A stretch of 64,000 nt of DNA, from assembly GCA_002256995.1 (NCBI GenBank), contig NCGX01000006.1:62001-126000 (forward strand), in the 5' to 3' direction. Under the pieces are notes generated by a model. That model did no database searches and was not told the DNA's origin. It saw nothing but the letters and a program-made list of their open reading frames with translations. Shown piece after piece: positions 1-8,783 of the stretch; within the stretch, counting starts at the first letter, position 1; the number at the start of each line of letters is the position of its first letter. The stretch comes from Hydrogenophilales bacterium 16-64-40. Lineage in GTDB: Bacteria > Pseudomonadota > Gammaproteobacteria > Burkholderiales > Thiobacillaceae. The position numbers and the translations under genes were made by a program.

Positions 1-774
1 CTGCCACCTGACACGCGGCGTGCGATCACCGCGTTTTACGCGCTGTGCCGCGAGCTCGACGACGTGGTGGACGAATGCCATGAGCGCCAGTTGGCCGAGA
101 CCAAGCTCGACTGGTGGCGCGCTGAAATCGGCCGTTTTGCGGCAGGCGTGCCGGAGCATCCGGCGACCCGCGCGCTGCTCGACACCCCGCAGGGCCGCAA
201 CGCCCCTGCCGCCCTGCTGCTGGAAATCGTCGACGGCATGGCGATGGATCTCGACTATCTGCGCTATCCCGATTTCAAGTCGCTCAACCTCTACTGCTAC
301 CGCGTGGCGGGCGTGGTGGGCGAAGTTGCGGCCGCGATTTTCGGTGGCCCACGTAGCGAAGACGACCGCGACATCCGCCGCTACGCCCACGAACTGGGGC
401 TCGCGTTTCAGCTCACCAACATCATCCGCGACGTCGGCGAAGACGCGCGGCGCGGGCGCATTTACCTGCCTCAGGATGAGTTGGTACGCTACGGCGTCGC
501 CGAGGCCGACATCCTGAATGGCCGCAGCACGCCCGAATTCCAGGCGCTGATGCAGTTCCAGTTCGAGCGCGCCAGCGCGCATTACGACAGCGCGCTCGCC
601 GCCCTGCCCGCCAGCGCGCGCAGGGCGCAGCGCCCCGGGCTGGTGATGGCGGCGATTTACCGCACCTTGCTGGACGAAATCCGCCGCGACCATTTCCCCG
701 TGCTGCGCGCACGCGTCTCGCTCACGCCGATGCGCAAGCTGTGGCTGGCCGGCAAAACCTGGCTGTTTCCATGA
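1..774 (+). CDS. hpnD: Presqualene diphosphate synthase HpnD, 5' end missing
   Basis: The reading frame is open from base 1, so the start lies left of the window; 257 residues remain. It belongs to the squalene/phytoene synthase family. The first Asp-rich motif reads RELDDVVDEC and the second DVGEDARRGRIYLP; both bind the Mg-diphosphate of farnesyl-PP. The C-terminal SLTPMRKLWLAGKTW is typical of HpnD rather than HpnC. HpnD condenses two farnesyl-PP to presqualene-PP for hopanoid synthesis. The stop overlaps the hpnE start (ATGA), so the two are translationally coupled. The HpnD/HpnC distinction is from family knowledge and from hpnE being next. Confidence 0.93.
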   Translation: MPPDTRRAITAFYALCRELDDVVDECHERQLAETKLDWWRAEIGRFAAGVPEHPATRALLDTPQGRNAPAALLLEIVDGMAMDLDYLRYPDFKSLNLYCYRVAGVVGEVAAAIFGGPRSEDDRDIRRYAHELGLAFQLTNIIRDVGEDARRGRIYLPQDELVRYGVAEADILNGRSTPEFQALMQFQFERASAHYDSALAALPASARRAQRPGLVMAAIYRTLLDEIRRDHFPVLRARVSLTPMRKLWLAGKTWLFP

Positions 775-2036
775 AGTCTGGCGTGGCCGTTGTCGGCGGC
801 GGCTGGGCAGGCTGTGCTGCCGCGCTGACGCTGGCCGAAGCGGGCGTGGCCGTCACACTGTTTGAGGCCGGGCGCACCCTGGGCGGGCGCGCCCGCGCAG
901 TCGAACTCGAGGGCCAGCGGCTTGACAACGGTCAGCACATTTTGCTCGGTGCGTATGAACAGACGCTGCAGCTGATCGCCCGCCTGCAGCCGACCGCGGA
1001 GGGCTTGTGGCGCCTGCCGCTCACCCTCGACCAGCCGCCCGAATTCAGCCTGGCCTGCCCGCGCCTGCCCGCCCCGCTGCATTTGCTGGCGGGCCTGCTC
1101 GGCGCCCAGGGCTTAAGCTGGCGCGACAAGCTGGGCGCCGCCCGCTGGGCACATGGCTTGCTGAACAACCCGGACGCGGCGGACCATCTGAGCGTCAGCC
1201 AGCTCACCCGCAGCCAGCCCGAAAAACTCAATCGTCTGCTGTGGCATCCGCTGTGCGTGTCCGCCCTCAACACGCCGCCGGAGACGGCCAGCGCCCGGGT
1301 CTTCCGCGACGTGATCCGCGCCGCCTTCGGCGGCCGCAACCATCACAGCGACCTGCTGCTGCCGCGCCGCGATCTGACGGCGCTGTTTCCCGCGCCGGCT
1401 GCCGCGCGGGTGGTCGAACTCGGCGGCGAAGTGCGCTTGTCCTGCCGGGTAACCACGCTCGACGCCGCGGCGGATGCCGTCACTGTCGGAACGCGCGATG
1501 GCTCGGCTGCTTACAGCCACGTCATCCTCGCGGTCGCGCCGCAGCATCTGGCAGGGCTGGCTGCCGCAATCCCGCAGCTCGAACCCGTGCTGCATGGGGT
1601 GGCGGCCTACGCCTACCAGCCGATTGCCACCGCTTACGTGCAATATGACCCGTCTTTTCGACTGCACAAGCCGCTGTTCGCCCTGGCGAACGGCCCCGCG
1701 CAATTCGTATTCGACCGCGGCCAGAGCCATGGCCAGCCAGGCTTGCTGGCGTTGGTTGCCAGCGCTGCGATGAACCTGTCTGCGGATTGGGTGGATCAGG
1801 CCGCCGCCCAGTTGCAGCAGATTGCCCGCCCTGGTCCGCCGCGCTGGCGCCGCCACATCGTCGAAAAGCAGGCGACCTATGCCTGCGTGCCCAACATGGC
1901 GCGCCCCGACGTCCGCACTGCGCACCCGCGCATTTTTCTGGCAGGCGATTACATCGCCGGTCCTTATCCCGCCACGCTCGAAAGCGCAACACTGAGCGGA
2001 GTACAATCGGCTCGCGCCTTACTCGAACAGCTATGA
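771..2036 (+). CDS. hpnE: Hydroxysqualene dehydroxylase HpnE
   Basis: A 421-residue flavin amine-oxidase-type protein. The N-terminal FAD-binding Rossmann motif VAVVGGGWAGCAAAL lies at residues 5-19, followed by LFEAGRTLGGRAR. The C-terminal IFLAGDYIAGPYPATLESA contacts FAD. HpnE reduces hydroxysqualene to squalene, the last step of the HpnCDE route. The ATG at 771 overlaps the hpnD stop by 4 bases; I prefer it to an in-frame upstream start inside hpnD. Its own stop overlaps the next gene in the same ATGA manner, so hpnD-hpnE-SDR form one translationally coupled operon. Confidence 0.95.
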   Translation: MKSGVAVVGGGWAGCAAALTLAEAGVAVTLFEAGRTLGGRARAVELEGQRLDNGQHILLGAYEQTLQLIARLQPTAEGLWRLPLTLDQPPEFSLACPRLPAPLHLLAGLLGAQGLSWRDKLGAARWAHGLLNNPDAADHLSVSQLTRSQPEKLNRLLWHPLCVSALNTPPETASARVFRDVIRAAFGGRNHHSDLLLPRRDLTALFPAPAAARVVELGGEVRLSCRVTTLDAAADAVTVGTRDGSAAYSHVILAVAPQHLAGLAAAIPQLEPVLHGVAAYAYQPIATAYVQYDPSFRLHKPLFALANGPAQFVFDRGQSHGQPGLLALVASAAMNLSADWVDQAAAQLQQIARPGPPRWRRHIVEKQATYACVPNMARPDVRTAHPRIFLAGDYIAGPYPATLESATLSGVQSARALLEQL

Positions 2037-2776
2037 AAGACTATTCTCCTCGCCCTGACCTGCTCGCAGGCCGCGTCATCCTCGTCACCGGCGCCAGTTC
2101 CGGGCTCGGCCGCGCCGCCAGCCTGGCGTTTGCGCGCCATGGCGCCACCGTCGCCCTGCTGGCACGCGACGAAGCCAAGCTCGAAGCGGTTTACGACGAA
2201 ATTCTGGCCGCAGGCTGCCCCGAGCCGGCGATGTTTCCATATGACCTCGCCGCGGCCGACGACCGCAGCCTGGAAACGCTGGCCGGCACCCTCGCGCAAC
2301 ACCTGAAGCGGCTCGACGGATTGCTGCACAGTGCACACCAGTTCTACAGCCTGACCCCGCTGGAACTGCAGACGCTGGAACAATGGCAGACCCTGATGCG
2401 CGTCAATCTCATTGCGCCATTCGCGCTGACCCGTGCCTGCCTGCCGCTACTGAAACAGGCGCCGGATGCCTCGGTGATGTTCACCGGTGAAACCCACGGC
2501 CATCAACCCAGCGCTTACTGGGGCGGCTATGCGGTGGCGAAGTCGGGCCTGGAAACGCTCACCCGCATCTGGGCCGCCGAACTCGGGGCGGACGAAAACC
2601 TGCGCATCAACACCCTGATTCCCGGGCAGGTGGCGACCACCCTGCGCTCGCGAACCCATCCCGGCCTGGCGCCCGAAACCCTGCCCAGCGTGGACGATCT
2701 GATGCCGTGGTATCTGTATCTGATGGGTGCGGACGGTCGCACGGTGCGAGGCCAGATTATTGAATGCCAATCCTGA
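2033..2776 (+). CDS. YciK-like short-chain dehydrogenase/reductase
   Basis: A 247-residue classical SDR. The cofactor motif is TGASSGLG (residues 19-26); the catalytic Tyr-Lys pair is YAVAKSG after the GETHGHQPSAYWG stretch. The length and N-terminal PDLLAGRVILVTGA resemble the YciK subfamily. Substrate is unknown. The start ATG overlaps the hpnE stop (ATGA), so it is co-translated with hopanoid genes. That could mean a role in isoprenoid or hopanoid modification, but YciK-type genes occur in many contexts and this is inference only. Confidence 0.85.
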   Translation: MKDYSPRPDLLAGRVILVTGASSGLGRAASLAFARHGATVALLARDEAKLEAVYDEILAAGCPEPAMFPYDLAAADDRSLETLAGTLAQHLKRLDGLLHSAHQFYSLTPLELQTLEQWQTLMRVNLIAPFALTRACLPLLKQAPDASVMFTGETHGHQPSAYWGGYAVAKSGLETLTRIWAAELGADENLRINTLIPGQVATTLRSRTHPGLAPETLPSVDDLMPWYLYLMGADGRTVRGQIIECQS

Positions 2777-2789
2777 TATCCAAGCGCCG

Positions 2790-4055
2790 ATGAAAATCGG
2801 CCGCTACGAAATACTCGATGAAGTGGGTCAGGGCGCCATGGGTACCGTTTACCGGGCGCGCGATCCGCTGATCGAACGGACGGTTGCCATCAAGACGGTG
2901 CCCATCGCACAGTTGCGGCAGGAAGGCGCCGACGCAGAATCGCGATTCCTGCGCGAAGCGCAGAGCGCCGGGCGGCTGTCGCACCCCAACATCGTGACCA
3001 TCTATGATGTCGGCGAAACCGACGGGCTCGCCTACATCGCCATGGAGTATCTTCCCGGCGCGACGCTGCGCGACATCATGAACAAGGGGCCGATGCCTCT
3101 CGATCTGGTGCTCGATACTGCCACGCAAATGGCGGGGGCGCTGGCATTCGCCCACGAGCACGGCGTCATCCACCGCGACATCAAACCGTCCAACGTCGTC
3201 GTCACCGGACGGGCGGGGCGCGTCAAGCTGACCGATTTCGGCATCGCGCATCTCCTCAACAGTGAGCACACCCAGACCGGCCAGATGCTCGGCTCGCCGC
3301 GCTACATGTCGCCGGAACAGGCGATGGGGCGCGAGATCGATGGACGCTCGGACATTTTTTCGCTGGGCGCGGTGTTGTACGAAATGCTCACCGGACAATA
3401 CGCCTTCGACGCTGACAGCCTGCCATCCATCGTGTATCGGGTGGTCCATGAAGCCCCCGTGCCTGCAACGTCGCTACGCCCCCAGCTGCCTGGCGCACTG
3501 GCCAGTTTGCTGACGCGCATGCTGGACAAGAATCCGCAGGCGCGGCCGGATGCCCGCGCCCTGGTCAACGCCCTCCATGCGCTGGTCCCGGTGGCACCAC
3601 TCGTGCCGCCCCCCCTCCCCTCCAACCGCATCTCGCGCCTGTTGCCCATACTGGCATTTGTCACCCCGATCACCGTGTTCCTGCTGATTGGGGTAAGCAT
3701 CATCGTGATTGGCTATTTCATTGCCCCCGCCCCGCAACCGGCGTCCCCCGCCACGCCCCCACCCGTCAGCGACTTGCAGGATGCCGCCCCACAGCCGGAT
3801 CAAGATGCGGAAACGGACAGTCAGCCTTCAGCTGTACCGACCGAGACCGACCGCCCGGCGCAAAAACTGCCCGTTGAAGCGGACGCCTACCTGGCTGGCC
3901 TTGACAAAAAACAGGTTGAATTGCGCATCACGCGCACCGAACTGCTGCTGCAATACACCGAGCAGCATCCCGACGTCATGCAAGTGGATCGGCAGCTCGA
4001 ACAACTGCGCATCGAGCGGCGCAGATATCTGCAGCAGCTGAAGAAGAAAAACTAG
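2790..4055 (+). CDS. Membrane Ser/Thr protein kinase (Hanks type)
   Basis: A 421-residue eukaryotic-like kinase starting 13 bases after the SDR stop. The glycine loop GQGAMGTVY (13-21), the ATP lysine in VAIK (K35), the catalytic loop HRDIKPSN (D130), DFGIA and the SPRYMSPEQ activation segment are all intact, so it should be active. A Pro-rich linker leads to one membrane helix at about 285-312. The outer part has no PASTA repeats. It is a Pro/Gln/Asp-rich stalk ending in a charged helix with the phrase LLLQYTEQHPDV, a motif seen in GumC/Wzz chain-length proteins. No strong ribosome site precedes the start; coupling to the SDR is likely. Confidence 0.9.
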   Translation: MKIGRYEILDEVGQGAMGTVYRARDPLIERTVAIKTVPIAQLRQEGADAESRFLREAQSAGRLSHPNIVTIYDVGETDGLAYIAMEYLPGATLRDIMNKGPMPLDLVLDTATQMAGALAFAHEHGVIHRDIKPSNVVVTGRAGRVKLTDFGIAHLLNSEHTQTGQMLGSPRYMSPEQAMGREIDGRSDIFSLGAVLYEMLTGQYAFDADSLPSIVYRVVHEAPVPATSLRPQLPGALASLLTRMLDKNPQARPDARALVNALHALVPVAPLVPPPLPSNRISRLLPILAFVTPITVFLLIGVSIIVIGYFIAPAPQPASPATPPPVSDLQDAAPQPDQDAETDSQPSAVPTETDRPAQKLPVEADAYLAGLDKKQVELRITRTELLLQYTEQHPDVMQVDRQLEQLRIERRRYLQQLKKKN

Positions 4056-4060
4056 GCCGG

Positions 4061-5263
4061 CTACCAGTTGGTCTCGCGTTCGGCGGTCGCGGACACCTTG
4101 TGGATGCTGAGGTCGGCGCCGGTGAATTCGGCTTCCGGATCAAGCCGCAGGCCCACAACCTGTTTCAGGATGCCATAGACGATCACGCTGCCGAGCGCGG
4201 CCACGGCCACGCCGCCCAGCGTACCAATCGCCTGCGATGCCAGGCTGACGCCGCCGATGCCACCCAGTGCCTTGGCACCAAAGATGCCGGCGGCAATCCC
4301 GCCCCATGCGCCGCACAGGCCGTGCAACGGCCACACCCCCAGCACGTCGTCGATCTTCCATTTGTTCTGCGTCACCATGAACATCCACACGAACAGCGCG
4401 CCGGCAATCGCACCGGTGGCGAGCGCACCGAGCGGATGCATCAGGTCCGAGCCCGCGCACACCGCCACCAGACCCGCCAGCGGGCCGTTGTGGATGAAGC
4501 CGGGATCGTTGCGGCCGATCACCAGTGCGGCGAGCGTGCCGCCCACCATCGCCATCAGTGAGTTCACCGCCACCAGCCCCGACACCGCCTCGATCAGCTG
4601 TGCCGACATCACGTTGAAACCGAACCACCCCACGGTGAGGATCCATGCGCCGAGGGCCAGGAACGGAATGTTCGACGGCGGATGCGCCGAAACCAGGCCG
4701 TCCTTGGTGTAGCGCCCGCGCCGCGCACCCAGCAGCAGCACCGCGGGCAAGGCAATCCAGCCGCCCATGGCATGCACCACCACCGAGCCCGCAAAGTCGT
4801 GGAAAGGCGCACCAAAGGTCGCGGCCAGCCAGTCCTGGATGCCGTAATTGCCGTTCCAGACGATGCCTTCATAGAAGGGGTAAACTAGCCCCACCAGCGC
4901 AAACGTGGCGGCCAGTTGTGGATTGAATCGGGCGCGCTCGGCAATGCCGCCCGAGACGATGGCGGGGATCGCCGCCGCAAAGGTCAGCAGGAAGAAAAAC
5001 TTGACCAGCGCGTAGCCATTTTGGGCTGACAGGACTTCGGCGCTGGAATAGAAGCTGACGCCGTAGGCGACGCTGTAGCCGACGAAGAAATAGGCAATGG
5101 TGGAAACCGAGAAATCGGTGAGGATTTTGACGAGGGCGTTGACCTGATTCTTCTTGCGCACCGTGCCAAGTTCGAGAAAAGCAAACCCCGCGTGCATGGC
5201 CAGCACCATGATGCCGCCGAGCAGTACGAACAACACATCACTGCCTGATTTCAACGCTTCCAT
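4061..5263 (-). CDS. amt: Ammonium transporter, Amt family
   Basis: A 400-residue polytopic membrane protein with the Amt signature from the first helix (GFAFLELGTVRKKNQVNAL) and the pore motif DFAGSVVVHAMGGW. It moves ammonium across the inner membrane. I start it at the ATG preceded by GGGGGTGG; a GTG two codons upstream is the alternative. There is no cleavable signal peptide, unlike E. coli AmtB. No glnK lies beside it. Upstream are a sigma-54 promoter and an NtrC-like palindrome, so it should be induced by nitrogen limitation. The gene converges on the kinase gene with 5 bases between stops. Confidence 0.95.
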   Translation of the reverse strand: MEALKSGSDVLFVLLGGIMVLAMHAGFAFLELGTVRKKNQVNALVKILTDFSVSTIAYFFVGYSVAYGVSFYSSAEVLSAQNGYALVKFFFLLTFAAAIPAIVSGGIAERARFNPQLAATFALVGLVYPFYEGIVWNGNYGIQDWLAATFGAPFHDFAGSVVVHAMGGWIALPAVLLLGARRGRYTKDGLVSAHPPSNIPFLALGAWILTVGWFGFNVMSAQLIEAVSGLVAVNSLMAMVGGTLAALVIGRNDPGFIHNGPLAGLVAVCAGSDLMHPLGALATGAIAGALFVWMFMVTQNKWKIDDVLGVWPLHGLCGAWGGIAAGIFGAKALGGIGGVSLASQAIGTLGGVAVAALGSVIVYGILKQVVGLRLDPEAEFTGADLSIHKVSATAERETNW

Positions 5264-5293
5264 GTCCACCCCCAGTTGAATTCTGTGGACACA

Positions 5294-5309
5294 AGCAAGC
5301 AGCGTTCCA
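5294..5309 (-). promoter_or_regulatory. Sigma-54 promoter of amt
   Basis: On the minus strand TGGAACG-CTGC-TTGCT matches the -24/-12 consensus TGGCACG-N4-TTGCW with one mismatch and the required GG-N10-GC spacing. Transcription would start about 20 bases before the amt ATG. Confidence 0.8.
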
Positions 5310-5363
5310 GTTATCTAAGGCACTGATTTAAAATGAAAGGCGGTTCGACAGGCGGCATTTACA

Positions 5364-5378
5364 GCACTATATCAGTGC
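5364..5378. promoter_or_regulatory. NtrC-like enhancer site upstream of amt
   Basis: A perfect inverted repeat GCACT-atatc-AGTGC fits the NtrC half-site pattern GCAC-N7-GTGC. It sits about 80-95 bases upstream of the predicted amt transcription start, the usual place for a sigma-54 activator. A second palindrome, GGTGCG-ttg-CGCACC at 5384-5398, lies directly after the tatC stop and may act as its terminator. Confidence 0.6.
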
Positions 5379-5409
5379 ATGGTGGTGCGTTGCGCACCGC
5401 CATCGTGCG

Positions 5410-6234
5410 TTACTTCGGGTCGCGCGACTCGGATTCAGCCTGGCCGGTTTCGATGCGGTCGAACTCGGCATCCATATCGGTCTCGGACAGGGGCGCGTAG
5501 TCCACCTCGGCTTCGGGCTCGGGCTTGGTAATGAACGAGGCAACGACGATCCCCAGTTCATACAGCAGCCACACGGGCACCGCGAGCATGAACTGCGAAA
5601 TCACGTCGGGGGGGGTGAAGATCGCGCCCACGACAAACGCGCCGACGATGACGTAAGGCCGGATTTCGCGCAGCTTGGCGATCGACACCATGCCCATTTT
5701 GACCAGCAGCACCACCGCGACCGGGATTTCGAATGCAATGCCGAAGGCCATGAACAGGGTCAACACGAAGTCGAGGTACTTGCCGATGTCGGTCATCACC
5801 GCCACGCCTTCGGGCGCCACGCCGACGATGAACCCAAACACCACCGGAAACACCAGGAAATAGGCGAACGTCATACCCAGCAGAAACAGGATCACGCTGG
5901 CGATCACCAGGGGTACGCCGATGCGCTTTTCGTTTTGGTAGAGGCCGGGCGCGACGAACGCCCACATCTGATAGAACACCCACGGCATCGCCAGCAAAAA
6001 GGCGGTCATCATGGTGACCTTGATCGGCACGAAGAAAGGCGTGGTGACCTCGGTCGCGATCATCTGCCCGCCTTGCGGCAGGGCAGCGAGCATCGGCCGG
6101 GCAAGCAGCGCGTAAAGATCCTGCGCCCACGGAAACAGCAGCACAAACAGCACCACCACCGCAATCACCGCGCGTAGCAGACGGTCTCGCATTTCGATGA
6201 GATGCGAGATAAAGCTGTCTTCAGAATTGCTCAT
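5410..6234 (-). CDS. tatC: Sec-independent protein translocase TatC
   Basis: A 274-residue inner-membrane protein with six predicted helices. The N-terminal SFISHLIEMRDRLLRA and the EVTTPFFVPIK loop are family hallmarks. TatC is the twin-arginine signal-peptide receptor, working with TatB to deliver folded (often cofactor-loaded) proteins to the TatA pore. Its start overlaps the tatB stop by 4 bases. The C-terminal tail is long and acidic. The gene ends the his-hinT-tat run. Confidence 0.97.
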   Translation of the reverse strand: MSNSEDSFISHLIEMRDRLLRAVIAVVVLFVLLFPWAQDLYALLARPMLAALPQGGQMIATEVTTPFFVPIKVTMMTAFLLAMPWVFYQMWAFVAPGLYQNEKRIGVPLVIASVILFLLGMTFAYFLVFPVVFGFIVGVAPEGVAVMTDIGKYLDFVLTLFMAFGIAFEIPVAVVLLVKMGMVSIAKLREIRPYVIVGAFVVGAIFTPPDVISQFMLAVPVWLLYELGIVVASFITKPEPEAEVDYAPLSETDMDAEFDRIETGQAESESRDPK

Positions 6235-6710
6235 GGGGGTTTTCCGGCGGACTCGGCGGGTGCCGTTTCCACCACGGCAGAGGGCGTGGATGTGACAGTA
6301 TTCTGGTCAGGCTCGTCGAGCGGCAGGCTCTGCTGCTGCGCCTGTTCCATCTCGATCTGCTTCATGGCTGGCTCAGTGACAGGACGCTCGCCCTCGGTCA
6401 CCGCCATGGCCGCCACCACCTTGGTCACGCTGCTCGCCTCGTCGCGAAGATAGTCATCGACCGCGGTCGCCTGCTGCTCGATGCCCGACACCGCCGATTC
6501 GACCGACGCCTTGAAGTCCTGGCCGACACGGCGCATTTCATCCAACTGAATTTCGTGACTGATGTCCGACTTCACGGATGACACATAGCGCTGCATGCGG
6601 CCATACAGATGCCCGGCGGTGCGCGCCACCTTGGGCAAGCGCTCAGGGCCAATGACAATCAGCGCCACCACTCCGATGAGAATGAGTTCAGTAAAACCGA
6701 TGTCGAACAT
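6231..6710 (-). CDS. tatB: Sec-independent protein translocase TatB
   Basis: A 159-residue protein with a single N-terminal membrane helix (MFDIGFTELILIGVVAL), the Gly-Pro-Glu hinge IGPERLPKVART and a long amphipathic, charged cytoplasmic helix, then a Pro/Glu-rich tail. The Glu in the helix (TELIL) and the GPERLP hinge identify TatB rather than TatA. It partners TatC as twin-arginine receptor. Confidence 0.95.
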   Translation of the reverse strand: MFDIGFTELILIGVVALIVIGPERLPKVARTAGHLYGRMQRYVSSVKSDISHEIQLDEMRRVGQDFKASVESAVSGIEQQATAVDDYLRDEASSVTKVVAAMAVTEGERPVTEPAMKQIEMEQAQQQSLPLDEPDQNTVTSTPSAVVETAPAESAGKPP

Positions 6711-6739
6711 GATTTACAGGTGCACTAGCCTCTCGGGCC

Positions 6740-6952
6740 TCAGCTCTGCTGCTTGTCCTTGACTTCGACGTCGATGGTGCGGCCTTGCTCGTCCTTCTCG
6801 CCGATCTTGGGTGCATCCTCCTTCACGCCTTCCTTGAAGCCCTTGACCGCGCCACCGAGATCGCTGCCGATGTTGCGCAGTTTCTTGGTGCCGAAAATCA
6901 GCAGTACCACCACCAGAACGATCAGCCAATGCCAGATGCTAAAGCTACCCAT
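6740..6952 (-). CDS. tatA: Sec-independent protein translocase TatA
   Basis: A 70-residue pore subunit: short periplasmic N-terminus, one helix ([15 protein letters not shown]), the [10 protein letters not shown] hinge and an amphipathic helix rich in Lys/Asp. I start at ATG 6952, which has a clear AGGAG seven bases upstream, rather than at an in-frame TTG two codons earlier. It lies 17 bases downstream of hinT. Confidence 0.95.
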   Translation of the reverse strand: MGSFSIWHWLIVLVVVLLIFGTKKLRNIGSDLGGAVKGFKEGVKEDAPKIGEKDEQGRTIDVEVKDKQQS

Positions 6953-6969
6953 GATCAATCTCCTTTAAA

Positions 6970-7308
6970 TTAACTGCGGCCAACGGGATCGCCGCCGCCA
7001 AATACGTGAACGTGAAGGTGGAACACTTCCTGCCCGCCGCCGCGCCCGGTGTTGATGAGCGTCTTGAAGCCTGCGTCGAGCCCCTGTTCCTTCGCCAGAC
7101 GCGGCGCCAGCAGCAGCATCTTGCCGAGCAGCCTTTCGTGTTCGGGCGTGCAGTCGGCGAGCGTCGCGATATGCAGCTTTGGAATGATCAGGACATGCAC
7201 CCGCGCGAATGGGTGGATATCGTGAAACGCCAGCACCTCGTCGTCTTCGTAAACCTTGCTGCCCGGCAACTGGCCGGCAGCAATTTTGCAGAAAATGCAG
7301 TCACTCAT
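6970..7308 (-). CDS. hinT: HIT-family purine nucleoside phosphoramidase
   Basis: A 112-residue HinT-type protein. The zinc-like start CIFCKI, the [16 protein letters not shown] strand and the histidine triad HLHVHVFGG are present. It hydrolyses AMP-lysine and related phosphoramidates. It overlaps the end of hisE by 8 bases, a placement between hisE and tatA common in betaproteobacteria. Confidence 0.95.
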   Translation of the reverse strand: MSDCIFCKIAAGQLPGSKVYEDDEVLAFHDIHPFARVHVLIIPKLHIATLADCTPEHERLLGKMLLLAPRLAKEQGLDAGFKTLINTGRGGGQEVFHLHVHVFGGGDPVGRS

Positions 7309-7618
7309 GTCGATTCGCTTTTTCAGCCAGCCCGGACAGGCCCTCGCGGCGCGCCAGTTCGTTCAGCACATCCGCAGGCTTGAGCCCCTTGTGCGCCAGC
7401 AGCACCAGGGTATGAAACCACAAATCGGCGACTTCGTAGATGATCTTTTCGGCCTGGTCGTCCTTCGCCGCCATCACGGTCTCGGTCGCTTCCTCGCCGA
7501 TCTTTTTCAGAATGGCATCGGTGCCCTTGGCGTACAGCCTGGCGACGTAGGAACTGTCGGGCGCCGCCTGCTTGCGTGCCTCCAGCGTTGCGGCGAGACG
7601 CTCCAGGATGTCGCTCAT
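7301..7618 (-). CDS. hisE: Phosphoribosyl-ATP pyrophosphatase HisE
   Basis: A 105-residue MazG-like helical enzyme with the metal-binding [12 protein letters not shown] segment and the [10 protein letters not shown] helix. It hydrolyses phosphoribosyl-ATP to phosphoribosyl-AMP, the second step of histidine synthesis. It is separate from HisI here, and overlaps hisI by 4 bases. Confidence 0.96.
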   Translation of the reverse strand: MSDILERLAATLEARKQAAPDSSYVARLYAKGTDAILKKIGEEATETVMAAKDDQAEKIIYEVADLWFHTLVLLAHKGLKPADVLNELARREGLSGLAEKANRHE

Positions 7619-8016
7619 TTACGGTAGATCTCGTCGGGGTTCTTGAGAACAGGGCTTGTCGTGACCCACTGGCCATCGCCTTCATTATCGCGGTCCAGCT
7701 TCTGGAAAAAACACGAGCGTCGGCCGGTATGACAGGCAATGCCGCCAAGTTGTTCAATTTTCAGCAGCACCACGTCGTTGTCGCAATCGAGGCGGATTTC
7801 GTGGACATTCTGCACATGGCCGGATTCCTCGCCCTTGCGCCACAGCTTGTTGCGCGAACGGGACCAGTACACCCCACGCAGCGTGCGCGCGGTTTCCGCC
7901 AGCGCCTCGCGGTTCATCCACGCCACCATCAGGATCTCGCCGCTGACAGCGTCCTGGGCGATCGCCGGCACCAGGCCCTGCGCGTCCCACTTGACGGCAT
8001 CGAGCCAGTCGCTCAC
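7615..8016 (-). CDS. hisI: Phosphoribosyl-AMP cyclohydrolase HisI
   Basis: A 133-residue zinc enzyme opening the adenine ring of phosphoribosyl-AMP. The metal ligands are seen in [11 protein letters not shown] and [14 protein letters not shown]. The start is a GTG whose last bases overlap the hisF stop (GTGA), so translation is coupled; the open frame continues upstream inside hisF but without homology. HisI and HisE are separate polypeptides, unlike the fused enterobacterial HisIE. Confidence 0.95.
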   Translation of the reverse strand: MSDWLDAVKWDAQGLVPAIAQDAVSGEILMVAWMNREALAETARTLRGVYWSRSRNKLWRKGEESGHVQNVHEIRLDCDNDVVLLKIEQLGGIACHTGRRSCFFQKLDRDNEGDGQWVTTSPVLKNPDEIYRK

Positions 8017-8768
8017 AGCCTGACCTCGATGCCGTGCTGCTTCATGTACTTTTTCGCCTCGTCGATGCCGTATTCGCCGAAGTGGAAAATGCTTGCCGCC
8101 AGCACTGCATCGGCGCGGCCTTGCTTGACGCCGTCGACCAGATGCTGCAGGTTGCCGACGCCGCCGCTGGCGATGATGGGAATGTCGACCGCGTCGGAAA
8201 TCGCGCGCGTGAGTTCCAGGTCGAAACCGCTCTTGGTGCCGTCGCGGTCCATCGAGGTCAGCAGCAGTTCGCCCGCGCCGAGGCTTTCCATTTTCTTCGC
8301 CCACTCGATGGCGTCGAGTCCGGTCGCCTTGCGGCCGCCGTGGGTGAAGACCTCCCAGTGGTCGCCCACCCGCTTGGAATCGATCGCTACGACGATACAC
8401 TGGCTGCCGTAGCGGTCGGCCGCGTCCTTCACCAGCTGCGGATTGACCACCGCCGAGGTGTTGATGCTGACCTTGTCGGCACCGGCGTTGAGCAGGCGCT
8501 GGACGTCGCCCACTTCGCGCACGCCGCCGCCGACCGTCAGCGGAATGAACACTTCGGAGGCAACGGCCTCGATGATATGGAGAATCAGGTCACGGTTGTC
8601 GCTCGATGCGGTGATGTCGAGAAAAGTCAGCTCGTCCGCGCCCGCCTCGTTGTAGCGCCGCGCGATTTCGACCGGGTCGCCGGCGTCTTTCAGTTCGACG
8701 AAGTTGATTCCTTTGACCACGCGGCCATTGGTGACATCGAGACAGGGAATGATGCGCTTTGCAAGCAT
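8013..8768 (-). CDS. hisF: Imidazole glycerol phosphate synthase, cyclase subunit HisF
   Basis: A 251-residue TIM barrel. The two catalytic aspartates lie in [15 protein letters not shown] (D11) and [12 protein letters not shown]; phosphate-binding GGVG and GGGVRE loops are present. With HisH it makes imidazole-glycerol phosphate and AICAR. It follows hisA by 15 bases. Confidence 0.97.
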   Translation of the reverse strand: MLAKRIIPCLDVTNGRVVKGINFVELKDAGDPVEIARRYNEAGADELTFLDITASSDNRDLILHIIEAVASEVFIPLTVGGGVREVGDVQRLLNAGADKVSINTSAVVNPQLVKDAADRYGSQCIVVAIDSKRVGDHWEVFTHGGRKATGLDAIEWAKKMESLGAGELLLTSMDRDGTKSGFDLELTRAISDAVDIPIIASGGVGNLQHLVDGVKQGRADAVLAASIFHFGEYGIDEAKKYMKQHGIEVRL

Positions 8769-8783
8769 GGTCAGTCTCAGAGA

